A stretch of DNA of 64,000 nt from Shinella zoogloeoides (GCF_022682305.1 NZ_CP093528.1:3841501-3905500); one strand, 5' to 3'. Numbered from the stretch's first letter, positions 39,767 to 48,739 are shown. Translations and numbers: made by a program. Notes: a model not told the origin generated them from the sequence alone.

Positions 39767-40981
39767 CTATCCAGTACCATCGCATAGCCAGCGATCCATG
39801 CCTTCGGCCGCTGCGCGCCCCGTGGCAAAGCACGCCGTCAGAAGGTAGCCGCCGGTCGGGGCTTCCCAGTCCAGCATCTCGCCGGCGACGAAGACACCCG
39901 GCATCGCCTTCAGCATATAGCCCGCGTCGACGGCATCGAAGCCGATCCCACCCGCCGAGGAAATCGCCTCGGCGATGGGCCGCGGCCGGACAAGGGAAAG
40001 CGGCACGGCCTTGATCGCCGCCGCAAGGCTTTCCGCGCCGAATGTCGATGCCCCGGGCACACATTCGCGCAACAGCGCCGCCTTGACGCCATCCAGCCCC
40101 GCCGCCTTGCGCAGACGCGTGGAAAAACTGGCCTTACCGCTCTGCCGGGCGAGGTCCCCGGCAAGCCGCTCATGGCTCCGCCCCGGCGCAAGATCGAGCA
40201 CGAGGGTCGCAGCGCCCGCCTGCTCCAACGCATCGCGCAGAGCGGCGGAATGGGCATAGACGAGGCTGCCCTCGATGCCGGTTTTCGAGATGACGAACTC
40301 GCCCGGGATCGTGCCGGCGGCCGATTGCGCCGTGACGCCCTTGACCGGCGCGCCGGCGAAGCGCTCCACAAGGAAAGGCGACCAGTCCACGTCGAATCCG
40401 CAATTGGCGGGACGGAAGGGCGCGATCCCGACACCCCGCTCGGCCAGCTCTTCCACCCACGCCGCATCCGACCCGAGCCGTGGCCAGCTCGCTCCACCGA
40501 GCGCCAACAGCACCGCATCGAATGCCAGCACCACCGCGCCCTCCGGCGTATCGACCCGAAGACCATCCGGCGCAAAACCCGTCCAGCGATGGCGTACGCG
40601 GATATCGACACCCTGTTTCCCCAGCCGTGCCCGCCAGGCGCGCAGCAGGGGCGAAGCCTTCATGACGGTCGGAAACACCCGGCCGGAAGTACCGACGAAG
40701 GTTTCGGTCCCCAGTTCCGACGCCCAGGTGCGAAGATCGTCCGGCGTGAAGGCATCGAGTGCGGCGCGCAGCCGACCGTTCGCCGCACCGAAACGAGTGG
40801 CGAAGCGCTCATAGGGTTCGGAATGCGTGATGTTGAGACCGGATTTTCCGGCGAGCAGGAACTTGCGGCCCACGGTCGGCATCGCCTCCAGCACCGTAAC
40901 GGCATGGCCGCGCGCCGACAGCACGTCCGCCACCATCAGCCCCGCCGGCCCACCGCCGACAATCCCGATCCGCTTTACCAT
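39767..40981 (-). CDS. HI0933/BaiN-type NAD(P)/FAD flavoprotein
   Basis: A 404-aa flavoprotein of the HI0933 family (TIGR03862-like, from memory). The N-terminal FAD motif RIGIVGGGPAGLMVADVLS is at residues 4-22, GRKFLLAGKSGLNITHSE follows at about residues 38-55 as in the family, and GGIGFDAVDAGYMLKAMPG with FVAGEMLDWEAPTGGYLL close the FAD site at the C-terminus. ATG 40981 is the only sensible start at that motif. Its physiological reaction is not established; relatives reduce bile acids or enones or act in RNA-linked processes. It converges on the IclR gene with 6 bp between. Confidence 0.85.
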   Translation of the reverse strand: MVKRIGIVGGGPAGLMVADVLSARGHAVTVLEAMPTVGRKFLLAGKSGLNITHSEPYERFATRFGAANGRLRAALDAFTPDDLRTWASELGTETFVGTSGRVFPTVMKASPLLRAWRARLGKQGVDIRVRHRWTGFAPDGLRVDTPEGAVVLAFDAVLLALGGASWPRLGSDAAWVEELAERGVGIAPFRPANCGFDVDWSPFLVERFAGAPVKGVTAQSAAGTIPGEFVISKTGIEGSLVYAHSAALRDALEQAGAATLVLDLAPGRSHERLAGDLARQSGKASFSTRLRKAAGLDGVKAALLRECVPGASTFGAESLAAAIKAVPLSLVRPRPIAEAISSAGGIGFDAVDAGYMLKAMPGVFVAGEMLDWEAPTGGYLLTACFATGRAAAEGMDRWLCDGTG

Positions 40982-41058
40982 CCGCCCGTGCCTCGAAACT
41001 CTTTGCCCCCTCATAGAGCGTCCGCGGCGGCTTCGCCAGCGGCACGTGAAAGGGCCGG

Positions 41059-41526
41059 TCAGCCGGCCGGCGGCATGTATCTCCGCGTGAACGGCACGCC
41101 GTTGAAGGTGTGCGTGCAGCAGGCGCAACCCGGCTCCATATGTTCCACCCGCAAATCCGGATCCACCATTTGAAGCCGTCCGCCCGCATCGACGAACAGG
41201 CCGGAATAGTAGGCATTTTCTCCGATTCGTACGAAAGGCGTCTTCTCCGCCTCGGATCGGGCGACTATCCAGAAGACCGGTTCGTCCCTGTCGAGCCGCG
41301 CCACCACCTCGGCGAAGACGGCACCCCACTCCTCTCCGACCCGCGACAGCAGAAACTTGAAGAGCGGCGTATAATCGCGCCCATGGTGCTGCTTGCCGCG
41401 CATGGCCCCGTCATGCGTCCGGTCCTCGCGCCGCCGTGACCAGCGGTATTCGCCGCCCGAGCCATGGCGCACGCCATGGGTCCGCGTGTTGACGCTTCGA
41501 TAGAGCGGCTTCTTTCGGTCCATCAT
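41059..41526 (-). CDS. Small hypothetical protein with a cysteine cluster
   Basis: A 155-aa protein I do not recognise. The N-terminal 50 residues are basic and polar (possible alternative start further in); the rest is compact with EEWGAVFAEVVARL and a C-terminal cysteine cluster in HMEPGCACCTHTFNGVP, which could bind a metal. No signal peptide or membrane segment is seen. It sits between the flavoprotein and the ABC-F gene on the same strand, with short gaps, but no functional link is visible. Confidence 0.65.
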   Translation of the reverse strand: MMDRKKPLYRSVNTRTHGVRHGSGGEYRWSRRREDRTHDGAMRGKQHHGRDYTPLFKFLLSRVGEEWGAVFAEVVARLDRDEPVFWIVARSEAEKTPFVRIGENAYYSGLFVDAGGRLQMVDPDLRVEHMEPGCACCTHTFNGVPFTRRYMPPAG

Positions 41527-41561
41527 CCCCCACGATATCCCGATGCGCCGGATGGCTGCAA

Positions 41562-43184
41562 TCAGTTGGCGAGACCTGGCGCCTCGTGGCCGCTCTGGGC
41601 GACATATTCCGTGTATCCACCCGGATATTGATGCACGTCGTCGCCGTTGAGTTCCAGCACGCGGTTCGACAGGGCGCCGAGGAAATGGCGGTCGTGCGAG
41701 ACGAAGAGCATGGTGCCCTCGTAGTCGGCGAGCGCCTTGATCAGCATTTCCTTGGTATCAAGGTCGAGATGGTTCGTCGGCTCGTCGAGGATCAGGAAGT
41801 TCGGCGGATCGAACAGCATGGCGGCCATGACGAGCCGCGCCTTCTCGCCACCCGAGAGCACCCGGCATTTCTTCTCGACGTCGTCGCCCGAAAAGCCGAA
41901 GCAGCCGGCAAGCGTGCGCAGCGGCCCCTGCCCGGCGCGCGGAAACTCCTGCTCCAGCCATTCGAAGACCGTCAGGTCCCCGTCGAGCAGATCCATCGCA
42001 TGCTGTGCGAAATAGCCGACCTTGACGCTCGCCCCGATCGTCACGCTGCCCGTATCCGGATTGGCTGTGCCGGCGATGAGCTTGAGGAGCGTGGATTTGC
42101 CCGCGCCGTTGACGCCCATCACGCACCAGCGCTCCCGGCGGCGGATCAGGAAGCTGAAATCCTTGTAGATCGTGCGGCTGCCATAGGCCTTGTCGACATT
42201 CTTGAGGTTGACGACATCTTCGCCCGAGCGCGGCGCCGGCTGGAATTCGAACATGACCGTCTGGCGCCGGCGCGGCGGCTCGACGCGCTCGATCTTGTCG
42301 AGCTTCTTCACCCGGCTCTGCACCTGCGCGGCATGGGAGGCGCGCGCCTTGAAGCGCTCGATGAACTTGATCTCCTTGGCGAGCATCGCCTGCTGGCGCT
42401 CGAACTGCGCCTGCTGCTGTTTCTCGTTCTGCGCGCGCTGCTGCTCGTAGAAGCCGTAGTCGCCGGAGAAGGTGGTGAGCGAGCCGGCGTCGATCTCGAT
42501 GATCTTGTTGACGATGCGGTTCATGAACTCGCGGTCGTGCGAGGTCATCAGCAGCGCGCCGTCATAGCCCTTCAGGAACTGCTCCAGCCAGATCAGGCTT
42601 TCGATGTCGAGATGGTTGCTCGGTTCGTCGAGCAGCATGACGTCGGGCCGCATCAGCAGGATGCGGGCCAGCGCCACGCGCATCTTCCAGCCGCCCGAGA
42701 GCTTGCCGACATCGCCGTCCATCATCTCCTGGCTGAAGCTGAGGCCGGCCAGGACCTCGCGCGCCCGGCTCTCCAGCCCGTAGCCGTCGAGTTCCTCGTA
42801 GCGCGCCTGCACCTCGCCGTAGCGCTCGATGATGGCATCCATCTCGTCGAGCCTGTCGGGATCGACCATCGCCGCCTCGAGCTCGCGCAGCTCCGCCGCG
42901 ACCGAACTCACCGGGCCGGCCCCGTCCATCACCTCGGTGACGGCGCTGCAGCCCTCCATCTCGCCGACATCCTGGCTGAAATAGCCGATGGAGACGTTCT
43001 TCTCGACGGAGACCTGCCCCTCGTCGGGCTGCTCCTGCCCGGTGATCATGCGGAAGAGCGTCGTCTTGCCGGCGCCGTTCGGCCCCACGAGGCCGATCTT
43101 CTCGCCGCGGTTCAATGCGGCGGAGGCCTCGATATAGAGGATGCGGTGGCTGTTGGACTTGCTGATATTCTCGATGCGGATCAT
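41562..43184 (-). CDS. ABC-F family ribosome-associated ATPase
   Basis: Soluble tandem ABC protein of 540 aa with no membrane segment. Walker A motifs GPNGAGKTT (about residue 36) and GVNGAGKST, signatures LSGGWKMRVALARIL and LSGGEKARLVMAAML, and Walker B LLDEPSNHLD and LILDEPTNHLD are intact. Between them is the charged P-site tRNA interaction motif linker (EQQRAQNEKQQQAQFERQQ). ABC-F proteins act on the ribosome, relieving stalls or resisting antibiotics; it is YbiT/Uup-like in overall form. ATG 43184 is chosen because MIRIENISKS begins the first domain. Confidence 0.92.
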   Translation of the reverse strand: MIRIENISKSNSHRILYIEASAALNRGEKIGLVGPNGAGKTTLFRMITGQEQPDEGQVSVEKNVSIGYFSQDVGEMEGCSAVTEVMDGAGPVSSVAAELRELEAAMVDPDRLDEMDAIIERYGEVQARYEELDGYGLESRAREVLAGLSFSQEMMDGDVGKLSGGWKMRVALARILLMRPDVMLLDEPSNHLDIESLIWLEQFLKGYDGALLMTSHDREFMNRIVNKIIEIDAGSLTTFSGDYGFYEQQRAQNEKQQQAQFERQQAMLAKEIKFIERFKARASHAAQVQSRVKKLDKIERVEPPRRRQTVMFEFQPAPRSGEDVVNLKNVDKAYGSRTIYKDFSFLIRRRERWCVMGVNGAGKSTLLKLIAGTANPDTGSVTIGASVKVGYFAQHAMDLLDGDLTVFEWLEQEFPRAGQGPLRTLAGCFGFSGDDVEKKCRVLSGGEKARLVMAAMLFDPPNFLILDEPTNHLDLDTKEMLIKALADYEGTMLFVSHDRHFLGALSNRVLELNGDDVHQYPGGYTEYVAQSGHEAPGLAN

Positions 43185-43374
43185 GGAAGGGCGGCCTCGT
43201 CGTGTTGCGCGCCCTATGCCATGGCGCGGCCGGTCCGTCCATGCGCAAGGCCCGCCGGACCGCCTCAAATCGCCTATCCGAAGCGGAAATGACAAGCATC
43301 ATGGCAGGAAGGCTTCGAGCCAGCTTCCGATGCTACGTGCGCAAACAACGGGAAATCCGATTTAAGGGGCAGGC

Positions 43375-44025
43375 ATGAGAAGCCGCATTCTGGCGCACAG
43401 GGGCTACTGGCTGGAGCCGGGGGAGAAGAACAGTCTCACCGCCTTCCGCCGCGCCTTCGAAGGAGGCTTCGGCATCGAGACCGACATTCGCGATCTCGAC
43501 GGCGAACTGGTGATTTCCCACGACCCGCCCGCGAGCCGGAACGCCCCCATGCCGTTTTCGGCGTTTCTCGACCTCTATCGCTCGATGAAGGCGGACGGCT
43601 GGCTGGCGCTCAACATCAAGGCGGACGGCCTTGCGCAGGCGGTCGCCGCGCAGCTTGCCGAATGCGGCGTCGCCAATGCCTTCGTCTTCGATATGTCCGT
43701 GCCGGACATGCGGGGCTACCTGAAGATCGGCGCCACGACCTTCACGCGCCGGAGCGACGTGGAGGCCGCGCCTTCCTACTACGCGTCCAGCCAGGGCGTA
43801 TGGCTCGATTGCTTCGAAATTCCCCACAGCCCCGGCGAATGGATCCGGCAGACGCTTGCCGACGACAAGCGCGCCGCCCTCGTCTCGCCGGAACTGCACG
43901 GGCGCAGCCACGAGGCCGCATGGGCGGAGTGGCGCGCGACGGTGAACATGGCCGAGGACGACCGCGTGATGCTCTGCACGGACATTCCCGAAGCCGCTTT
44001 GAACTATTTCCGGGGTACGACATGA
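43375..44025 (+). CDS. Glycerophosphodiester phosphodiesterase-like protein
   Basis: A 216-aa GDPD-fold protein. It has ILAHRGYWLEPGEKNSLTAF at residues 5-24 (catalytic His and the Asn of the family) and GIETDIRDLDGELVISHDPP with the metal-binding E-x-D and second His. The C-terminal half is short compared with canonical enzymes (about 240-260 aa), so activity on glycerophosphodiesters is likely but not certain. A GGGG-rich site precedes the ATG. The next gene starts within its stop codon (ATGA). Confidence 0.85.
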   Translation: MRSRILAHRGYWLEPGEKNSLTAFRRAFEGGFGIETDIRDLDGELVISHDPPASRNAPMPFSAFLDLYRSMKADGWLALNIKADGLAQAVAAQLAECGVANAFVFDMSVPDMRGYLKIGATTFTRRSDVEAAPSYYASSQGVWLDCFEIPHSPGEWIRQTLADDKRAALVSPELHGRSHEAAWAEWRATVNMAEDDRVMLCTDIPEAALNYFRGTT

Positions 44026-44123
44026 TCAAGGCCGTTCTTTTCGACATGGATGGCGTGCTGATCGACGCCAAGGACTGGCACTACGAGGCCTTGAACCGCG
44101 CGCTCGATCTCTTCGGCATGGCC
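44022..44123 (+). pseudogene. 5' fragment of a HAD-family hydrolase, truncated by the IS21 element
   Basis: Thirty-four codons remain, starting at ATG 44022 in a 4-nt overlap with the GDPD-like gene. They encode the first HAD motif LFDMDGVLIDAKDWHYEA and then run directly into the IS end at 44124. The remaining roughly 170-200 codons are not found on the other side of the IS, where an integrase gene lies instead. So this is not a simple insertion: the 3' part has been deleted or moved. Confidence 0.85.
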
Positions 44124-44130
44124 TGTCAAC

Positions 44131-44174
44131 GGCGGAGTAAAAACCGGCCACGGGGCGGAGCAAAAGTCGGCCAC
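44131..44174 (+). repeat. Left-end IS21 terminal repeats
   Basis: Two direct 21-bp copies, GGCGGAGTAAAAACCGGCCA-C at 44131-44151 and GGCGGAGCAAAAGTCGGCCA-C at 44154-44174, separated by two bases. They are transposase binding sites by family analogy. Confidence 0.8.
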
Positions 44175-44256
44175 CTTGGCGCGGGGCCTGAGACCGCCGG
44201 GAGGGCGTAGCCCGAGCGGGGGTCTCGGGCGCGCGCGGCGATTTTCAGAGAAGGCG

Positions 44257-45015
44257 TCAGCCGGCCTTTCGGGCGCGGCTTTGGGCGAGACGGTAGCTGT
44301 CGCCGTTCATCTCGAGGATGTTGACGTGGTGGGTGATGCGATCGAGCAGGGCGCCGGTCAGACGCTCGGACCCCAGGGTTTCCGTCCATTCGTCGAAAGG
44401 CAGATTGCTGGTGATCATGGTCGCACCGCGCTCGTAACGCTGGGAGATCAACTCGAACAACAATTCCGCGCCGGTCTTGGACAGCGGCACGAAGCCCAGC
44501 TCATCGATGATCAGCAGCTTGTAGGCTGCCATCTGCTTTTGGAAACGGAGCAGACGCCGCTCGTCACGCGCCTCCATCATCTCACTGACCAGGGCGGCGG
44601 CCGTGGTGAAGCCGACGGACAGCCCCTTCTGGCAGGCCGCCAGTCCGAGGCCGAGTGCGACATGCGTCTTGCCCGTGCCGCTGGGGCCGAGAGCGATCAC
44701 GTTCTCGCGGCGGTCGATCCACTCGCAACGTGCCAGCTCCAGCACTTGCATCTTGTTCAGCTTGGGGATGGCTGTGAAGTCGAAGCTGTCGAGGCTTTTG
44801 ACGACAGGGAATTTGGCCGCCTTGATCCGGCGTTCGACCTTGCGGCGATCGCGTTCGATCATCTCCCGTTCGGCAAGCCGGAACAGGTAGTCGATGTGGT
44901 CGACGCCCTCGGTGGCGCATAACCGGGCCAGCTTCTGATACTCGCGCTGGAAGGTCGGCAGCTTCAGGGTCTTGAGATAGTGGGCAAGCAGTATCTCGGG
45001 TGCTTCGGTGCTCAT
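44257..45015 (-). CDS. istB: IS21-family helper ATPase IstB
   Basis: AAA+ ATPase of 252 aa that assists the IS21 transposase in target selection. Walker A GPSGTGKTHVALGLG is near residue 109, Walker B LLIIDELGFVPLSK near residue 170, and the N-terminal IstB helical region LAHYLKTLKLPTFQREYQKL is complete. The ATG overlaps the istA stop by 4 nt, as usual in the family. The gene looks intact, although its istA partner is frameshifted. Confidence 0.93.
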   Translation of the reverse strand: MSTEAPEILLAHYLKTLKLPTFQREYQKLARLCATEGVDHIDYLFRLAEREMIERDRRKVERRIKAAKFPVVKSLDSFDFTAIPKLNKMQVLELARCEWIDRRENVIALGPSGTGKTHVALGLGLAACQKGLSVGFTTAAALVSEMMEARDERRLLRFQKQMAAYKLLIIDELGFVPLSKTGAELLFELISQRYERGATMITSNLPFDEWTETLGSERLTGALLDRITHHVNILEMNGDSYRLAQSRARKAG

Positions 45016-46507
45016 GCCGCTTCTCCCGCATCAGACGACAAAAGCCGCATGTAGGCTTTCGCCGAGGTCTTCTCGACCGTCGCCCTCGGCAGGTAGGGAT
45101 AGATCGCCAGGTCCAGTCGAGGTGGCCGTCGCTCGACCCGGCACAGGATCAGATGCTTGACCGCATCGAATCCGATTGCGCCGAGCTGGATTGCCTGCTT
45201 CACCGCCGCATGCAGGTCGGCGAGCTCGAAGCTCTCCAGCAGGCGCAGAACCTGAACGTATTCCCGCCGACCATGCTTGGCCATGCGGCCTTCCATCAGC
45301 CGGCGCAGCGTAGCGAACTCTTCCGGCAGGTCCCAGCCTTGCAGAGGGGCGGCCTGATCCAGGGAATTGATCTTCTGCTCGATCAGCGGCAGGTAGTGGA
45401 TAGGGTCGAAGACGACGTCTTCCCGATCCCAGCACCGCGGATGGCGAGCAATGATCTCGCCACGGCAGCCGATCACCACCTCGTCGACATAGCCCCGCAC
45501 CCAGACGTCCTGATGACCGTAGGCGACCGGCACGGAATAGTCGTTGGTCTTGTATCGCACCAGGGACTGGGCCGTTACGCTGGTGCTGGCCTGATCGCAG
45601 GCATCGAAGGGTGATGTCGGCAATGGACGCATGGCCGCCAGATCCCGCTGCAGGCGCTCGCCGATCGTCTCGCTCTCGCCGCGCAGCCTGTCGCGCTGGC
45701 GTTTGCGGCACTGCTCCTCCAGAAAGGCGTTGAACGCATCCCATGTCGCAAACTGCGGGATCGGCACCATGAAGTTGCGCCGGGCGTAGCCCACAAGGCC
45801 CTCGACATTCCCTTTGTCATTGCCCTTTCCCGGCCGCCCATAGCGATCCCGGATCAGGTAGTGGGACAGAAGCCGCTGAACAACACCGCCCGCTTGCGTG
45901 TACCGTCGGGCAGGATCTTTGCGACCAGGCAACGGTCGTTGTCGTAGACGATCGACTGCGGCACGCCCCCGAAGAAGGCAAATCCATGGATGTGACCGTC
46001 CACCCAGGCCTCGGCCACCGCCGCCGGATAGGCCCGAACATAGCAGCCATCACTATGCGGAAGATCCAGCACGAAGAAGCGGGCCTTCTGTTCCACACCG
46101 CCGATCACCACCATCGCCTCGCCGAAATCGGCCTGCGCGTGGCCCGGCGGATGGGCAAGTGGCACGAACACTTCCTGCCGGCGCTGATCCCGCTCGCGCA
46201 TGTAGTCCTTGATGATCGTGTAGCCGCCGGTGAACCCGCACTCGTCGCGCAGGCGGTCAAATACCCGCCTGGCCGTATGCCGCTGCTTGCGCGGCACCTT
46301 CAGGTCCTCGTCGAGCCAATGCTCGATCGTCGAAACAAACGCATCCAGCTTCGGACGCCGGATCGGTGATCGCCGCTGGTAACCGGGTGGCGTCGAATAC
46401 GACACCATCTTCGCCACGCTGTCGCGCGATATGTTGAAATGCTTCGCCGCCTGACGCTGCGTCATCCCTTCCGAAACAGCCAGACGAACCTTCAGATATA
46501 GTTCCAC
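45012..46507 (-). pseudogene. istA: IS21-family transposase IstA, frameshifted
   Basis: DDE transposase of about 500 aa split in two frames. The 5' part (GTG start at 46507) has the helix-turn-helix MTQRQAAKHFNISRDSVAKM and the first catalytic Asp in HAQADFGEAMV, and reaches RAVLFSG before leaving frame near 45870. The 3' part resumes with LLSHYLIRDRYGRPGKGNDK, containing the final catalytic Glu region, and runs to 45012. Restoring one C in the run GGCTTCTG (to GGCCTTCTG) joins them. Either the IS is inactive or the assembly has a one-base error. Confidence 0.85.
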
Positions 46508-46554
46508 GGTGTAGATCCCCTGTCCCTCCTGCGATCATTGCAGAAGGAAGATAG

Positions 46555-46622
46555 GTGGCCGGATTTTACTCCGCCCGCAGCAGCATTATGCCGCCGCTAC
46601 CGTGGCCGACTTTTGCACCGCC
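46555..46622 (-). repeat. Right-end IS21 terminal repeats
   Basis: Two 21-bp copies at 46555-46575 (GTGGCCGGATTTTACTCCGC-C) and 46602-46622 (GTGGCCGACTTTTGCACCGC-C), inverted relative to the left-end copies. The 26-bp spacer between them is longer than on the left. Confidence 0.8.
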
Positions 46623-46626
46623 GCTC

Positions 46627-47220
46627 TCACCCGGTCTCGATCGCCAGGATGAGCAACGTCCGGAGATATGGAATCTTGCCACCATCGCAACCATCGAGAA
46701 GGCGCTGCTCCTCGTCACCGGTCAGGCGTCGGCTACGCTCGTTCCGAATGACCGGACGGCGCACGAGCTTCACGACGTTCCTGGCGAGCGGCATGCCCCA
46801 ATCGCGGATAGCGACCTCGATGACGTGGCTGAGGATAGCAAGCTCGCGAACGGCGGTAGATGGAGCTACCGACTGCAGGCGCTCGTCGCGGAACGACGCG
46901 ATGTCCTGCTGGCTCAGGCCGATCAATGTCCGGTAGGCGAGATCATGACGCTGGAGAACGTCGATCCGCTGGATCTCTTGGACGGATCCGCGCTTCATGG
47001 GTGACACCTCACGCTGATAGCGTTCGAGGAGTTGCCCAAGCGTCGTGCTTTCAAGGATCTTCGTGTCCGGCGCAGCACCGAACTTGTCAACTTGAGCTTC
47101 CAGATCGCGCGCCCACTTATCGGCCTCCTGCTTTGTGTCGAAGGATTTGCAGCGAGACTTCATGCCGCGCCGACGCACCTGCGCCTGCCAGCGTCCTCTG
47201 AGCTTCCGGATCGTTGCCAT
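46627..47220 (-). pseudogene. Tyrosine recombinase (phage/island integrase), truncated by the IS
   Basis: 197 codons remain. The arm-binding N-terminus (MATIRKLRGRWQAQVRRRG; SFDTKQEADKWARDLEAQV) and core-binding SAM-like domain (TTLGQLLERYQREVSPMKRG; LIGLSQQDIASFRDERLQ) are present. The catalytic domain stops at TLLILAIETG, just before the expected first catalytic Arg; the TGA stop is the IS terminus itself. All catalytic residues (R, H, R, Y) are therefore missing and the protein cannot recombine. This is the decayed integrase of an island or prophage whose cargo lies to the right. Confidence 0.88.
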
Positions 47221-47290
47221 GTGGCCTCCAATGATTATTGAAGATCACGCGTAGGATGCCCTTGAAGGGGAGCCAAGGACTATCCCGGCA
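47167..47290 (-). repeat. Direct repeat copy A: integrase 5' end plus upstream region
   Basis: 124 bp covering about 18 codons of the integrase and 70 bp upstream. It aligns without gaps to 48616-48739 with about 15 mismatches by hand count. It ends just before the PD-(D/E)XK gene. Confidence 0.85.
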
Positions 47291-47383
47291 GCGGGCCGCG
47301 CGAATATGCTTGGCCGGAGTGGCGAATCGCAGCAAGAATCACAGCTACCAACGCGTCTCGCCCATTCTGGAGAAGATGGATAT

Positions 47384-48610
47384 TTGAGCTCAACACCGTC
47401 TGAAATGGAAGCTAAGCTGGAACGCCTTCTTGTTGAGGGCGACGATTTCCACACGCTCGAAAAGGAATTCGAGCAGTTCTGTCCTTTCGAAGCTTTGGGG
47501 ATGGTTCGGTCAGAAGTCCGTCACGGAAACTTCCTCGCATACCTTTTGGACCCGAAGCGTCCTCATGGCTTTCACAGCGAGATCCTCCGAGCTTTCCTCT
47601 TAGCACTGTCTCGAACCACCTCACCGACAAGCGGGAGTTTTCGCTTAAGACCCCTCGACGTTCACCTGATGGACATCCAGCAGGCTGAGGTCCGACGCGA
47701 ATGGCGAAACATCGATCTGCTCATTGTCATGCCCTCCGAGAAAATCGTAATTCCCATTGAGTTGAAGATCGACTCAACGCAAGGCGTCGATCAGCTTCAA
47801 CGATACCGACACATCGTTGAAAGCGAGTGGCTTCTTGATCATGGATGGAAGCACCTGAATGTGTTCCTCACGAAACATGACGAAGCACCACTGGACGCCG
47901 ATCAATGGCATCCCCTCAGGATGAGTGACCTGGTCAACGAACTTGAGCCGATAGCGAAGACCAACGGCTCGAGCGTCGCGAGCGAGAGCTTGCGCGCATA
48001 TCTTAGGATGCTGAGGAGGCACCACTTGGAAGACAAACGCCTTGAAGAAATCGCGAGCAAGCTATGGTCGAGGCATAAAGAAGCGCTTGAATTTCTTGCT
48101 GACCGAAGGCCCGACGCGGTTGGCAATCTGTTCGATGCTCTGAAAGATCGCAGGGGCGAATTGGCGAAAGCCCTCAGCGAAGTCGGCCCCCAAGTCGTTC
48201 TAGACGCGGATTACAAGACCATTGTCCGCTTCGCTTTTGCAAAGTGGGATGATCTTCCAGGATTTAAGCAGGCAACTTGGACAGAGTCGAAGCGGTTTGT
48301 CCTATTGGAGCTGAAGCGCGAGGGTCCCAAGATCAACGCCTACCTCTATCTCGGTCCCGGCGAGGAGGATGCTCGGGCAGCATACGCTTCCTTGTTAGAC
48401 AAGAAGAGACTGCACCGGCCCAACACACGCGTGGGGCGTGACTGGATGTGTCTGGCTAAGTCGGAGATGCTCAGCAGTCAGATCGATGAAGAAACAGATA
48501 TGGAGACTGCCATTGAGATCGTGACGAAATCCCTTCAGCTTTTCGCTCGAAAGGTCTTCGATCATTTTGATCCGGTTCTCGCCTCGCTTACCACGTCGTC
48601 CAAGAACTGA
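47384..48610 (+). CDS. PD-(D/E)XK nuclease-superfamily protein of unknown function
   Basis: A protein of about 408 aa whose N-terminal third has a nuclease-like core: VRSEVRHGNFLAYLLDP, then EWRNIDLLIVMPSEKIVIPI-ELKID. The latter shows the Asp and the E-x-K of the PD-(D/E)XK fold, as in the PDDEXK_4-type family from memory. The rest is helical with a beta-rich C-terminal part and no recognised motif. The start is unclear: TTG 47384 has GGAGAAG upstream; ATG 47306 and ATG 47405 are alternatives. Base composition is visibly less GC-rich than the flanks. It is bracketed by two integrase-derived direct repeats, as in a captured gene cassette. A role in DNA defence is possible but unproven. Confidence 0.8.
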   Translation: MSSTPSEMEAKLERLLVEGDDFHTLEKEFEQFCPFEALGMVRSEVRHGNFLAYLLDPKRPHGFHSEILRAFLLALSRTTSPTSGSFRLRPLDVHLMDIQQAEVRREWRNIDLLIVMPSEKIVIPIELKIDSTQGVDQLQRYRHIVESEWLLDHGWKHLNVFLTKHDEAPLDADQWHPLRMSDLVNELEPIAKTNGSSVASESLRAYLRMLRRHHLEDKRLEEIASKLWSRHKEALEFLADRRPDAVGNLFDALKDRRGELAKALSEVGPQVVLDADYKTIVRFAFAKWDDLPGFKQATWTESKRFVLLELKREGPKINAYLYLGPGEEDARAAYASLLDKKRLHRPNTRVGRDWMCLAKSEMLSSQIDEETDMETAIEIVTKSLQLFARKVFDHFDPVLASLTTSSKN

Positions 48611-48669
48611 CCCGGGCGCGGGCGCACCTGGGCATGCCAGCATCCTCTGAGCTTCCGGATCGTTGCCAT
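48611..48669 (-). pseudogene. 5' remnant of a second integrase gene
   Basis: From ATG 48669 the minus strand reads MATIRKLRGCWHAQVRP, nearly the same as the start of the integrase at 47220, then similarity ends next to the stop of the PD-(D/E)XK gene. Only about 18 codons are left. It shows that two related integrase genes, or a duplication of one, existed here. Confidence 0.75.
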
Positions 48670-48739
48670 GTGACCTCCAATCGATGTTGAAGATCACGCA
48701 TAGGATGCCCCTAGAGGGGAGCCAAGGATTATCCCGGCA
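48616..48739 (-). repeat. Direct repeat copy B: integrase remnant plus upstream region
   Basis: Partner of the repeat at 47167-47290, exactly 1449 bp to the right and in the same orientation. The most conserved stretches are AGCTTCCGGATCGTTGCCAT and TTGAAGATCACGC with AGCCAAGGA and TATCCCGGCA. Confidence 0.85.

Larger units (their letters stand above)
44124..46629. mobile_element. IS21-family insertion sequence
   Basis: About 2.5 kb with istA and istB on the minus strand and, at each end, two 21-bp repeats facing inward. The left end reads TGTCAACGGCGGAG and the right end, on the minus strand, TGAGAGCGGCGGTG. Length, gene order and multiple terminal repeats are as in the IS21 family. No target duplication is visible: the left flank ends GGCATGGCC and the right flank begins CCCGGTCTCG. 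The outer ends were set by aligning the terminal repeats and by the abrupt end of both flanking genes, and may be off by a few bases. Confidence 0.85.

Noticed and set aside
44115..46639. Target-site duplication around the IS21 element
   Set aside because: The flanks GGCATGGCC and CCCGGTCTCG share no 4-8 bp direct repeat at the inferred ends.
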